This document shows positions 51,793 to 61,184 of a stretch of DNA of 64,000 nucleotides, one piece after another. The position numbers and the translations under genes were made by a program. Positions within the stretch are counted from its first letter, which is position 1. Every line of letters starts with the position of its first letter. This DNA is from Rhodanobacter denitrificans (GTDB lineage Bacteria > Pseudomonadota > Gammaproteobacteria > Xanthomonadales > Rhodanobacteraceae), in assembly GCF_000230695.2 (NCBI RefSeq), contig NC_020541.1, forward strand, positions 1,302,001 to 1,366,000. Direction: 5' to 3'. The notes under the pieces were generated by a model. It was not told the DNA's origin, did not search any database, and was given only the letters and a program-made list of their open reading frames with translations.

Positions 51793-53697
51793 GTGTTGTC
51801 CGGACTACTTCGTGGTTTGCCAGGTTTGCCGGGCTTGCTGATGTTGCTGCTGGCGGCGACGCCGTGCGCATTTGCGGCGCCGCCGCCGGCGCACGACGCG
51901 GCGGCGTTCGATCTGCTCGTCCGGCAGCTGGACAACGGCGATATCCCGCTGAACAGCCAGGCCGCGGCCAGGCAGGCCCTCGACCGCCTGGGCGCGCTGC
52001 TGCCGCCCGGCGATGCCTACCGGCAGCGTCGCTACGACTACCTGTACTGCTTCCTGGCGTTCGACAACGACGTCAAGGGCGGCTACGCCTATGCGGGCCG
52101 CGGCACCGAGCAGGCGCAGCAGGCGGGCGACCTGGAGGCGGAGTCCAACTTCCGGATTTGCCGCGGCCTCTACCAGAGCAAGCTCACCACGGAGCGCGAC
52201 GCGCTGCCGGATTACGAAGCCGGCATCCGGCTCGCACGGCGCTTGGAAAACCCGCGCCTGATCGCCGACGCGCTGACCTGGCGCGGCAGCGCCCAGTCGC
52301 TGCTGGGCGAGCAGGCGAAGGCGCTGTTCGATTTCCTGGAGGCGCAGCGCCTCTACGAAACCGTGGGCAACACGACCGCGGCACAGTCCAATCTCATCAG
52401 CATCGCCACCATCTATCGGCGGCTGGGCGAGTACGACAAGGCCGGCGAGTACCTGCGGCAGTCGATGCAGTCTGCGCAGCGCAAGGGAGACAAGCAGGAG
52501 CAGATGGTGGTTGACATGCAGCTGGGGTTCCTGGCGACCGAGCGGGGCGACCCCGTGGGTGCCGTCGCCCCGCTGCAGCGAGCGTTGGCGCTGGCGCACG
52601 AAACCGGTTCGCGGCAAAGCGTGGGCTCTGCCCTGCTGGCGCTGGCGGAGAGCAGCAACGCCCGCGAGCGCTACGCCGAGGCCCTGCAGCAGGTCGAGGC
52701 CGCCGCGAAGGAATTCCAGGCCGTCGCGGACCAGTCCAACGTCGGCATGCTGGCGCTGCAGTCGGCCAAGGCGCACGCCGGCCTGGGCCAGCACGAGCTG
52801 GCCGCGCGCGAGTTCGACCTTGCCGAGGCGAGTGTCAGGAACAGCCGCAACATGCGCTACCTGGCCGAGCTGTATGACGCACGCTCCAGGAACCAGGAGG
52901 CGCTGGGCAAGCCGGCGGCCGCGCTGGCCGACCTCAGGCTGAAAATGGAGGCCGACGCCGCGCTGGCGCGCATGGCCAAGACCCAGCTGACCACCCTGAT
53001 GAGTTACCAGTTCGATACCGAGCGGCGCGAGCTGGAAAACCGCAAGCTCGCCGCCGACAAGGCGCTCAAGGAGCAGCAACTGGCCACGCTGGAGCGCGTT
53101 CGCGGCTGGCAATGGCTGGCCATCCTGCTGGCCGGCCTGCTGCTGCTGCTGATGCTGTGGCTGGCGTGGCGGCAACTGCGCCAGAGCCGACGCCTGCATC
53201 GGCTGGCGCTCACCGATGCGCTCACCGGCATCTCCAATCGGCGGCATATCGAACACACGCTGCACGGGGCCGTCGAGCATGCCCGCCGCGGCCAGCGGGA
53301 ACTGGCCGTGATCATGCTCGACATCGATCACTTCAAGCGCGTCAACGACAGCCATGGCCATCCGGCCGGCGACCAGGCGCTGGAGCAACTCGTGCACGCC
53401 TGCCTGGGTGCGCTGCGCCAGCACGACCGGCTCGGCCGGTTGGGCGGCGAGGAGTTCCTGGTGGTGCTGCCGGATACCGACCTGGAGGGCGGCCTGCAGG
53501 TGGCCGAGCGCCTGCGCGCTTGCGTGGCCGCCGCGCGACCGCTGGTCAATGGCGTCGAGCTGCAGCTCTCGATCAGTCTCGGCGTGGCGCAGCTGCGGCC
53601 TGCCGAGTCGGGTGCGGCCTCCCTGGTGCGCCGCGCCGACGCCGCGCTGTACCACGCCAAGGACAACGGCAGGAATCGGGTCGAAGCGGCGCCCTAG
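51793..53697 (+). CDS. TPR-sensor membrane diguanylate cyclase (GGDEF)
   Basis: This 634-residue protein starts at GTG after GGGG. A signal peptide (about 1-28) leads to a periplasmic TPR-like region (about 30-400) and a short coiled coil. One membrane helix (about 436-457) is followed by a cytoplasmic GGDEF domain (about 475-634). The active motif is GGEEF (551-555), and the inhibitory I-site RQHD (542-545) lies five residues before it, so feedback-inhibited cyclic di-GMP synthesis is expected. DIDHFKRVNDSHGH and DALTGISNRR are further GGDEF blocks. It is not followed by an EAL domain. Confidence 0.92.
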   Translation: MLSGLLRGLPGLPGLLMLLLAATPCAFAAPPPAHDAAAFDLLVRQLDNGDIPLNSQAAARQALDRLGALLPPGDAYRQRRYDYLYCFLAFDNDVKGGYAYAGRGTEQAQQAGDLEAESNFRICRGLYQSKLTTERDALPDYEAGIRLARRLENPRLIADALTWRGSAQSLLGEQAKALFDFLEAQRLYETVGNTTAAQSNLISIATIYRRLGEYDKAGEYLRQSMQSAQRKGDKQEQMVVDMQLGFLATERGDPVGAVAPLQRALALAHETGSRQSVGSALLALAESSNARERYAEALQQVEAAAKEFQAVADQSNVGMLALQSAKAHAGLGQHELAAREFDLAEASVRNSRNMRYLAELYDARSRNQEALGKPAAALADLRLKMEADAALARMAKTQLTTLMSYQFDTERRELENRKLAADKALKEQQLATLERVRGWQWLAILLAGLLLLLMLWLAWRQLRQSRRLHRLALTDALTGISNRRHIEHTLHGAVEHARRGQRELAVIMLDIDHFKRVNDSHGHPAGDQALEQLVHACLGALRQHDRLGRLGGEEFLVVLPDTDLEGGLQVAERLRACVAAARPLVNGVELQLSISLGVAQLRPAESGAASLVRRADAALYHAKDNGRNRVEAAP

Positions 53698-53873
53698 CGA
53701 TCCGGACGTCGCCGTGCGCCGATCGCCGTCGCCGGCCTCGGCACGTGATCCCGATCACCTTTCCTCCGCCACCCGCCGCCGCTCATCGGCCAATTCCTAC
53801 CGCCCGTCGGCTGGGAGCTGGCCGGGGCGGGGTGGATGGGTACAGTGAGTGCAGGGGCATCAGGGAGAATTCC

Positions 53874-54506
53874 ATGCAAGTCATGTCGCGTCAGCGAGGC
53901 GTCTCGCTGATCCGGACGCGCAGGCCGGAACATGCCGGCGGCCGTCCATCGGGGTGCGGGTCGGCGCGGGCGCGCGAGTGCGGCTTCACCCTGGTCGAGC
54001 TGCTGATCACCATGGCCGTGGCGCTGGTGCTGATCATGATCGCGGTGCCGAGCTTCAAGAACATCACGCTTTCCAACAAGCTCGATACCGCCGCCAACGA
54101 CATCGTCAACGCGATCCACGTGGCGCGGATGGAAGCGGTCAAGCGCAATGCGAACACCCAGCTGTGCAGCAACTCGGCCAGCGCCAACGGCGCCGGCACG
54201 CTGGGCGGCGCCTGCAGCACCCAGAGCGGGGCGGTCTATGCCATCGCCGGTGGCGGCGGGGCCAGCCAAGTGCTGGCCGGCACGGTCGGCATCAGCGGCG
54301 CCGTGCAGCTGAAGGGCGACGTGACGGCGATCCGCTTCGGCGGGCAGGGGCTGGGGCAGAAAGTCGGCACCCCGGGTTCCTACTCCGGCACGGTGGCCGA
54401 CATCTGCACCAGCCAGAGCCAGATGAGCAAGGACAACCATCGCGTGATCACCATGACGACCGGTTCCATCCTCGTGACCACCACCAGCTCGGGAGCCTGC
54501 CCATGA
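53874..54506 (+). CDS. fimT: type IV pilus minor pilin FimT/FimU (GspH family)
   Basis: This 210-residue prepilin has cleavage before Phe in CGFTLVELLITMAVALVLIM (Glu at +5). The leader before the cut is about 40 residues, unusually long, and Arg-rich. The GspH/FimT globular domain has conserved VARMEAVKRN and ends in a Cys. GGGAG precedes the ATG at 53874; an ATG three codons later is possible. First of a pilin operon; coupled to pilV by ATGA. Confidence 0.88.
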   Translation: MQVMSRQRGVSLIRTRRPEHAGGRPSGCGSARARECGFTLVELLITMAVALVLIMIAVPSFKNITLSNKLDTAANDIVNAIHVARMEAVKRNANTQLCSNSASANGAGTLGGACSTQSGAVYAIAGGGGASQVLAGTVGISGAVQLKGDVTAIRFGGQGLGQKVGTPGSYSGTVADICTSQSQMSKDNHRVITMTTGSILVTTTSSGACP

Positions 54507-55030
54507 TCCGCCGCTCCGTTCCAGCCACGCCGCGCATCGCGGCACAGTCCGGCGTGGGCCTGATCGAGGTGCTTATCGCCGTGCTGGTGCTGTCCATTGC
54601 CTTCCTGGGTATCGCCGCGCTGCAGGCAGTGTCGCTTTCCACCAACAACAGCGCGATGGCGCGCAGCATGGCCACGGTCGCCAGCTACTCGATCCTCGAT
54701 GCCATGCGTGCCGACATCGTCAATGCCAAGGCCGGCAAGTACAACGGCACGGTCGCGGCAGCCACGGCGGCTGTTCCTGCCAGCGGCTCCACGGTGGCTG
54801 TCCCGGCCAATCCCGCGGCTTGCCCGTCAGCAGGAACGGCTCTGGCGGCCTACCAGCTCAGTCGGTGGTGCGGTCAGCTCAGCACGAATCTGGGTGCGAC
54901 GACCAACACCACGGGCACGATCAATTGCACGGGCGCTGGCGAATGCACCGTCACCATTGTCTTCGATGACAGTCGGGCGGGGGCGGGTGGCAGCAGCTCC
55001 CAGAAAGTCATCACCAAGGCCATGCTATGA
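54503..55030 (+). CDS. pilV: type IV pilus modification protein PilV
   Basis: This 175-residue minor pilin has the prepilin motif GVGLIEVLIAVLVLSIAFLG (G-1, Glu+5) after about 17 leader residues. The PilV-typical LQAVSLSTNNSAMARSMATV and conserved Cys pairs (YQLSRWCGQL, INCTGAGECTV) follow. Minor pilins prime pilus assembly and carry PilY1. It overlaps both neighbours by ATGA. Confidence 0.9.
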   Translation: MIRRSVPATPRIAAQSGVGLIEVLIAVLVLSIAFLGIAALQAVSLSTNNSAMARSMATVASYSILDAMRADIVNAKAGKYNGTVAAATAAVPASGSTVAVPANPAACPSAGTALAAYQLSRWCGQLSTNLGATTNTTGTINCTGAGECTVTIVFDDSRAGAGGSSSQKVITKAML

Positions 55031-56079
55031 GCAAGCGCTTCCTTATTCGTCGTGGTGCAGGTCGAGGTAAAGTCTGGTCGGCGCTGCCTTCGGCAGGCTT
55101 CACTCTGATCGAGCTGATGGTCGCCATGTTGCTGGGCCTGATCGTCATCGGCGGGGTGGTCAGCGTGTTCCTGGCCAACCAGCGCACCTACCGCACGAAC
55201 CAGGCATTGGGCGACGTGCAGGACGGCTCGCGTCTCGCGTTCGAGTTGATGGCGCGTGACATTCGCGAAGCTGGCCTCACCGGATGCAACAACAACGGGC
55301 GCATGTCCAACGTGCTCAACAACAAGAGCACCGCGTGGTGGGCGGACTGGGGCAATGCCGTGCACGGCTACGGCGCCGGTACGGCCACGGCGGATCCGGC
55401 CCTGACCGTGGGCACCGCCGAGACCAACCAGGTCAGCGGCACCGACTCGCTGCAGTTGCTCGGTGCCGCCGACTCGGGGCTGAGCGTGGCGGCCACGCCC
55501 AGTTCCACGGCTGCCAACTTCAAGCTCAACGACACCACGTCGGACATAGTGAAGGGCGACGTGATCATCGTGTGCGACCCCGACCATGCGGCCATCGTCC
55601 AAGTCACGAACTACAACAGCAGCAATGTCACGCTGGATCACAACAACGGCAGCAACCCCCTTCCCGGGAATTGCTCCAAGGGGCTGGGCTTCCCCACCAC
55701 CTGCACCGCCAACGGTAACGGCTACACGTTTGGACCCAACTCGCAGATCTTCAAGCTGGGCGCGGTGGACTGGTACATCGGCTACAACCCGCTGGGCGGC
55801 AAATCGCTGTATCGCGTGAACGTGGTCACCACGGCCGGCACGCCCACGCCGACGACGCAAGAGATGGTGCGCGACGTCACCGGCATGGCCATCAGCTATC
55901 ACCAGGCAGGTATCGCCAGCTTCGTCGATGCCAAGACGGTGGCGGCCAACTGGGGCGCTGTCGACGCCGTGCAGGTCCAACTCACGGTGGAAAGTGTGGA
56001 CAAACGTGCCGGCACCGACACCAAACCCATCACACGCCAATTCACGGCCACCACCACCGTGCGCAACCGGGTGCAATGA
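55027..56079 (+). CDS. pilW: type IV pilus assembly protein PilW
   Basis: This 350-residue prepilin-like protein has AGFTLIELMVAMLLGLIVIG after about 23 leader residues (cleavage G/F, Glu+5). QDGSRLAFELMARDIREAGLTGC follows, split here as the typical PilW block. The large beta-rich globular domain has a Cys pair. It is needed for pilus priming with PilV, PilX, FimT and PilY1. The ATG overlaps the pilV stop; pilX starts one base after its own stop. Confidence 0.9.
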   Translation: MSKRFLIRRGAGRGKVWSALPSAGFTLIELMVAMLLGLIVIGGVVSVFLANQRTYRTNQALGDVQDGSRLAFELMARDIREAGLTGCNNNGRMSNVLNNKSTAWWADWGNAVHGYGAGTATADPALTVGTAETNQVSGTDSLQLLGAADSGLSVAATPSSTAANFKLNDTTSDIVKGDVIIVCDPDHAAIVQVTNYNSSNVTLDHNNGSNPLPGNCSKGLGFPTTCTANGNGYTFGPNSQIFKLGAVDWYIGYNPLGGKSLYRVNVVTTAGTPTPTTQEMVRDVTGMAISYHQAGIASFVDAKTVAANWGAVDAVQVQLTVESVDKRAGTDTKPITRQFTATTTVRNRVQ

Positions 56080-56080
56080 C

Positions 56081-56689
56081 ATGAGCCGCATCGTCCCGAC
56101 TTCTTGCCCTTTCCATCCAACCTGCCGTCATCCGTCGCCGCGACGCGGAGAACAGCGCGGCGTGGCCTTGGTGGTGGCGCTGATCCTGCTGGTGGTGATC
56201 ACCCTGGTGGGGCTGGCTGCGGTGCGCGGCACCATCATGCAGCAGAAGATGGCCGCGAACATGTACGACCGGCAGGTGGCGTTCCAGGGGGCTGAGGCAG
56301 CCATGCGCGCCGCGGCGGCCAGCATCCCCACCAGCCCGGGCGACGTGGCGCGCAACTGCCAGTCGGCCAGTGTGGTCTGCCTGGCCAACCCCTTCGATGA
56401 TCCGTGGATTAAGGCCAATCCGGGCAGCATCAAGACCCTTTCGACCGCGCAATACACCGCGGGTTCGCTGGCCACCGGACAGCCGCAGTACGTGGTCGAG
56501 AACATGGGCAACTTCCAGGATCCCTCGGCCAGTACCGGCTTCAGCCAGAGCGCCAACTCGCACAACTACGGCGTCAACGGCGGCGCCATCACCAACATCT
56601 ACTACCGCGTGACGGCCCGCAGCGGCGATCCTGCGCAGGTGGGCGAGCGTGCGGTTGTCGTGCTGCAGGCCATGATCAAGCAGGGTTGA
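56081..56689 (+). CDS. pilX: type IV pilus assembly protein PilX
   Basis: This 202-residue protein has the PilX N-terminal block RGVALVVALILLVVITLVGL (no Glu+5 classical motif, as in PilX-N domain proteins), then GTIMQQKMAANMYDRQVAFQ and GAEAAMRAA. It has two Cys in the globular part. It stands one base behind pilW and 76 bases before the pilY1 ATG. Confidence 0.9.
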   Translation: MSRIVPTSCPFHPTCRHPSPRRGEQRGVALVVALILLVVITLVGLAAVRGTIMQQKMAANMYDRQVAFQGAEAAMRAAAASIPTSPGDVARNCQSASVVCLANPFDDPWIKANPGSIKTLSTAQYTAGSLATGQPQYVVENMGNFQDPSASTGFSQSANSHNYGVNGGAITNIYYRVTARSGDPAQVGERAVVVLQAMIKQG

Positions 56690-56765
56690 GCGTCCAGTCC
56701 CGCGCGCCAGTTTTACCGTGCGAGCGAGTTTCCCATGCAGCGCCATCGCAAAGAGCGGAACCGAT

Positions 56766-59700
56766 ATGAACATTGCCACCCATGTGCACAACAAGACCGG
56801 TCGTTTCGCCGCCCGGTTGCTGGCCAGCGGTTTCTCCGTCTGGCTGATGGGCGTCGCCTTCTCGCCCACATTGGCGGCCACCACGCCGAACCCGGCGGTG
56901 GACCAGTCGCCGCTGATCATCCAGAAGCCGCTGCCGCCGAACATCGTGCTGATGCTGGATGACTCGGGGTCGATGGCCTGGGATGTCATGCCGGATTGGA
57001 ATTATTTGAGCAGTACCAGCGCAGACGCGCTGGTCAGTTCCGACGTGAATGGGCTTTATTTCACCCCGACGGTCACCTATGTCCCTCCACTCAAGGCGGA
57101 TGGCAGTTCATATCCAGATGCGGCCTTCGACAGTGCCTTGGTCAATGGTTTCAACTCCAGCAGCACGAAAGTGGATTTGAGTACCTACGATGGAAGCAGC
57201 GATGATAGCCGGAACGGGCAGATCCGCAGTGACATCGCATACTCGGTTGGTGCTGGCTCGGGTGGCTACGGCGCTTCGACATGCAGCAGTTACGACGGTA
57301 CTTCTCAGCGTTATCCGGGATATTGCTATGCCAGTTATAATAACGGGTCAAGCGATTTTTCTTATAGCGGCAATTATTACTATTATCGCTGCAGCAGCCA
57401 TCAGGATAGGTATAACGCTGATGGAAAGTGCTACCCACATTCGTTTTTCACGTACACAAAGCGTGATTCGAGCGGCAACTACACGCGTTATTACGTAGCC
57501 AAGACTGTGGGCGATTGCGCTGCGGCATCGCTGGCAGCCACAGTGTGTGATGAGAGTGCGGTCACCCGGCAAAATGTCGCCAACTGGTTTTCGTACTACC
57601 ACACGCGCATCCTGATGGCCAAGAGCGGTGTGATGAATGCATTCTCATCGGTCGATGCCACCTACCGGATCGGCTTCGGCTCGATTGATGGCGGTGGTAG
57701 CGGAAACAGCAATTACGGGAATCTGCCCGCATCCCGCTACAGCTACACCGATGCGTACAACGGTGGCACCAACTACATCGCGAAAGTTACGCCATTCGGC
57801 AACGGGTCGACATCGGGCGACCAGAAGAATGCTCTGTGGAGCTGGATCGGTGCAGCCAAGGCCTCAGGTGGCACTCCGCTGCGTCAGGCACTGGACGCCG
57901 TCGGCAAGTACTACAAGACAGCCCAGCCCTGGCAGACATTGACGAGTGGCACGACCGAAGAACTTGCCTGTCGCCAGTCCTACACCATCCTGACCACGGA
58001 TGGCTTCTGGAACGACGACCCGCCATCCAGCGTCGGTAATGTGGACAACACCAAGGCCGGCCCGGTTACGGGTCCCAACAACCAGCCTTTCACCTACAAT
58101 CCGGCGTTGCCTTACTCGGACAACCAGAGTGACACGCTGGCCGATGTGGCCATGAAATACTGGGTCAGCGACTTGCGTCCCACTGCGGTCAACGAAGTGC
58201 CCACCAGCAAGGAAGACCCGGCGTTCTGGCAGCACATGGTCACGTTCACGTTGGGCCTGGGTTTCGATCCGGTTTACGCGAGCGGTGGGGCGACGATCCC
58301 GGTGGACCAGGTCTTTGCCTGGGCCAACGGCGACAGCAGCCAGGCGATCAGCGGGTTCAGTTGGCCGACGCCGTCGAAGGACAACATCACCAACATCGCC
58401 GACCTGGCCCACGCCGCGGTCAACGGCCACGGCGGCTTCGCCTCGGCAAAGACGCCGGGCGAGTTCAGTGATGCGCTGAAGAAGGCGCTGCAGCGTGCGT
58501 CGGATCGTGTGGGTACCGGCGCCAGCCTCGCGGCCAATTCCACCCAGCTGAAGACCGGCGCGTTCGCCTACCAGGCCAATTACTACACCGGCAACTGGAA
58601 GGGCGACCTCAAGGCCATCGCGGTGGACCCGAACAACGGCACGCTGGCCCTGACGCCGACCTGGACGGCGGCCAGCAAGTTGCCCGCCGCCAGCAACCGG
58701 AAGATCTACACCTACAACCCGAGCGTGGCTCCAGTGGCAGCCGTGGCGTTCACCGATCCGGCCACCCTGTCCAGCGCGGAGCAGACGGCACTTGGCGCCG
58801 ACACGACCGCGCAGCAGAATATGATCAACTATCTGCGCGGCGATGCCTCGCTGGAAAAACCGAAGACCGGTGGCATCTACCGTACGCGTGAAACCGCGCT
58901 GGGCGACATCGTCAACTCGCAGCCGGTCTACGTGGGGCAGCCCGAGGCGAACCAGTTCGTCGGCCAAGCATTCACCGGCAGCGACAGCTTCGGGTCGTAC
59001 GCCGCCACCACCCGCCAAGGGCTGATTTTCGTGGCGGCCAATGACGGCATGCTGCACGCGTTCTACACGGATGACATCGCCGCGACCACGACCGACGCCG
59101 CCATCGCCGCCGGTACCGAGGCCTATGCCTACCTGCCCGCCGCCGTCATCACCAGCGGCTTGTCCAGTCTGTCCAATCCCGACTACGGCTCGACGTCGGT
59201 ACCGCATCAATTCTTCAACGACGGCGAGTTGACGGTGGCGGACGTGTATTTCGGCTCGGCCTGGCACACCGTGGCAGTGGGTACGACGGGTCGTGGCGCG
59301 GCCAAGGCGATCTATGCGCTGGACGTGACCGACCCGACCAACATCACGCTGCTGTGGGAGCGCTCCGCCGGCGATGGCAAGAGCGGTGCCGACTCCATCG
59401 GCCAGATGATCGGCAAGCCGGTGATCGCCCAGACCAACGTTGCGGCCAACGACACGACCGGCGACAACAACTGGTCGGTGCTGATCGGCAACGGCTACAA
59501 CAGCAAGAACGGCACGGCGGCCCTGCTGCAGTTCGCCATCAAGGATGGCACCCTCAGCGTGCATGCCACCGATTCCGCCACCGCGAACGGCTTGGCCGCG
59601 CCGGCCGTGTGGATGGGCGATCTCTCCGTGGGCATCAGCACGGTGGCCTATGCCGGTGATGCGCAGGGGCGGGTGTGGTCGTTCGGCCTCAACACGGCCA

Positions 59701-60596
59701 CGACCAGGGGGAATACGACCACCTACGCCGCCACGCCCACCAGTACCGGCAGCAAGCTTTACACTGCGATGGATGCAGCCACCGGCGGTACCGCGCAGCC
59801 GATCACCGGCGGCATGCTTGTCGGCAAGAACCCGCTCACCCAGGATTTGTGGGTGTTCTTCGGCACCGGCCAGTACCTGAGCTCGACCGATCTCACCAGT
59901 ACGGCCACGCAGAGTTGGTACGGGTTGATCGTGAAGTCCGCCACCAGCGGGCTGGCCGTCGACGGCACCAAGAACCGCAGCAATCTCATGCAGCGTTCCA
60001 TCATTGCGGAGACACCCGGGACGCCGGAGGTCCTGAACGCCGATGGCACGGTGAATACCGCGGCGATCGCGCCGGCGCGGGCGGTCACGGCGGCACCGAG
60101 CACGTCCGACATGGCCGGTAAGTCGGGCTGGTACATCGATCTGCTGTCGCCGACATCCAGCACTGATTCGACAACAGGCAATGTGACTTACACACCCAAC
60201 CAGACTGCCCAGGGCGAACGAATCGTCACCCCGAACCAGTTTCAGGGCAATCAGCTGCTGGCCACGACACGGATTCCGCAGGCGACAGACCTGTGCAATC
60301 CATCCGGGCGCGGCTGGATCATGGCGGTGGATCCATTCACCGGCACCAATCCGAAATCGAGCTTCTTCGACCTCAATGGTGATGGTCTGATCAACCAGCC
60401 AGCCGACTACATCATGGTGAATGGTGTAGCGGTGGCGACCAGCGGCATGGGCTTCAATTCGCTGCCCAACAACCCGATCTTCATGGGCGGCAGCATGCTG
60501 GTGAGTTTCGACAACGGCAGCGCCACCAGCATCAAGACCTCCGGTACCTCCGGAACCCTGCAGCGTGTTTCCTGGCGCGAGCTGATCGCCCAGTAA
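56766..60596 (+). CDS. pilY1: type IV pilus tip adhesin/assembly factor PilY1
   Basis: This 1276-residue secreted protein has a signal peptide (about 1-38, ending TLAA) and an N-terminal von Willebrand A region with MIDAS motif LMLDDSGSM (D65, S67, S69). A Tyr/Ser/Cys-rich stretch follows (about residues 175-225). The C-terminal PilY1 beta-propeller (about 730-1230) contains GLIFVAANDGMLHAFY and a calcium-loop-like DLNGDGLINQPAD near residue 1202. PilY1 is exposed at the pilus tip, promotes extension by antagonising retraction and senses surfaces. The first 600 bases of coding sequence are clearly poorer in G+C than the rest. Confidence 0.93.
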   Translation: MNIATHVHNKTGRFAARLLASGFSVWLMGVAFSPTLAATTPNPAVDQSPLIIQKPLPPNIVLMLDDSGSMAWDVMPDWNYLSSTSADALVSSDVNGLYFTPTVTYVPPLKADGSSYPDAAFDSALVNGFNSSSTKVDLSTYDGSSDDSRNGQIRSDIAYSVGAGSGGYGASTCSSYDGTSQRYPGYCYASYNNGSSDFSYSGNYYYYRCSSHQDRYNADGKCYPHSFFTYTKRDSSGNYTRYYVAKTVGDCAAASLAATVCDESAVTRQNVANWFSYYHTRILMAKSGVMNAFSSVDATYRIGFGSIDGGGSGNSNYGNLPASRYSYTDAYNGGTNYIAKVTPFGNGSTSGDQKNALWSWIGAAKASGGTPLRQALDAVGKYYKTAQPWQTLTSGTTEELACRQSYTILTTDGFWNDDPPSSVGNVDNTKAGPVTGPNNQPFTYNPALPYSDNQSDTLADVAMKYWVSDLRPTAVNEVPTSKEDPAFWQHMVTFTLGLGFDPVYASGGATIPVDQVFAWANGDSSQAISGFSWPTPSKDNITNIADLAHAAVNGHGGFASAKTPGEFSDALKKALQRASDRVGTGASLAANSTQLKTGAFAYQANYYTGNWKGDLKAIAVDPNNGTLALTPTWTAASKLPAASNRKIYTYNPSVAPVAAVAFTDPATLSSAEQTALGADTTAQQNMINYLRGDASLEKPKTGGIYRTRETALGDIVNSQPVYVGQPEANQFVGQAFTGSDSFGSYAATTRQGLIFVAANDGMLHAFYTDDIAATTTDAAIAAGTEAYAYLPAAVITSGLSSLSNPDYGSTSVPHQFFNDGELTVADVYFGSAWHTVAVGTTGRGAAKAIYALDVTDPTNITLLWERSAGDGKSGADSIGQMIGKPVIAQTNVAANDTTGDNNWSVLIGNGYNSKNGTAALLQFAIKDGTLSVHATDSATANGLAAPAVWMGDLSVGISTVAYAGDAQGRVWSFGLNTATTRGNTTTYAATPTSTGSKLYTAMDAATGGTAQPITGGMLVGKNPLTQDLWVFFGTGQYLSSTDLTSTATQSWYGLIVKSATSGLAVDGTKNRSNLMQRSIIAETPGTPEVLNADGTVNTAAIAPARAVTAAPSTSDMAGKSGWYIDLLSPTSSTDSTTGNVTYTPNQTAQGERIVTPNQFQGNQLLATTRIPQATDLCNPSGRGWIMAVDPFTGTNPKSSFFDLNGDGLINQPADYIMVNGVAVATSGMGFNSLPNNPIFMGGSMLVSFDNGSATSIKTSGTSGTLQRVSWRELIAQ

Positions 60597-60607
60597 AGGA
60601 ATGAATG

Positions 60608-61102
60608 ATGAAATCGCTCCCGTCAAATGAAGGCAGGCTGGTGTCCGTGGATGGGTGCCTGGTGCCGTCTGTCCGCAGTTCTCATGCAGTGCGCGAACAT
60701 CGCCGCGACCAGCGCGCCGGCGGCTTCACCCTGATCGAGTTGATGATCGTGGTGGCGATCATCGCGATCCTGGCCGCGATCGCCTTGCCCGCGTACACCA
60801 GCTACATCACCAAGACCAAGCGCGTGGCCGCGGAAGGTTGCCTGTCGGAGCACGCCAACTACATGGAGCGCTACTACACCACCAACCTCAGCTACACGGG
60901 GGCGGCGTTGCCGGGACTGGACTGCGCCAGCCTCCAGCGCACCGGCGCCAACTACCAGTACGCGGTGGCGTCGGCATCGACGGCGGCGTACAGCGTCACG
61001 GCCACGCCGATCAACGCCCAGCTGACCCGCGACACCATGTGCGGCACGCTCTCGCTCAACCAGACGGGCACGCGCGGACCCAGCACGGCCGGCTGCTGGT
61101 AG
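60608..61102 (+). CDS. pilE: type IV minor pilin PilE
   Basis: This 164-residue prepilin has GFTLIELMIVVAIIAILAAI and then LPAYTSYITKTKR. The mature part holds Cys residues able to form disulfides (in DCASLQR, TMCGTLS and the final GCW). AAGGA lies seven bases before ATG 60608; ATG 60605 is also in frame. The leader before the cut is about 39 residues, as long as that of fimT. As the last gene of the fimT-pilE operon it matches the PilE minor pilin of Pseudomonas rather than the major pilin. Confidence 0.88.
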   Translation: MKSLPSNEGRLVSVDGCLVPSVRSSHAVREHRRDQRAGGFTLIELMIVVAIIAILAAIALPAYTSYITKTKRVAAEGCLSEHANYMERYYTTNLSYTGAALPGLDCASLQRTGANYQYAVASASTAAYSVTATPINAQLTRDTMCGTLSLNQTGTRGPSTAGCW

Positions 61103-61140
61103 GTCGTCACGTTTCGCCGATCCGGTGTCCTTGTTCTCGT

Positions 61141-61170
61141 AGGCAGGCGCCGGATAGGCAGGCGCCGGAT
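61141..61170. repeat. 15-base direct duplication behind pilE
   Basis: AGGCAGGCGCCGGAT occurs twice in tandem (61141-61155, 61156-61170), between convergent pilE and recD. GGCGCC within each copy is self-complementary. Confidence 0.85.
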
Positions 61171-61184
61171 CGGCGCGCTTTCCT

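Noticed and set aside
53698..53873. A possible RpoN site or sRNA between the GGDEF gene and fimT.
   Set aside because: No GG-N10-GC element with correct spacing and no hairpin-T terminator could be found.
57864..60626. A 920-codon minus-strand frame opposite pilY1.
   Set aside because: It is a shadow of the plus-strand gene, whose MIDAS and beta-propeller motifs and signal peptide are unambiguous.
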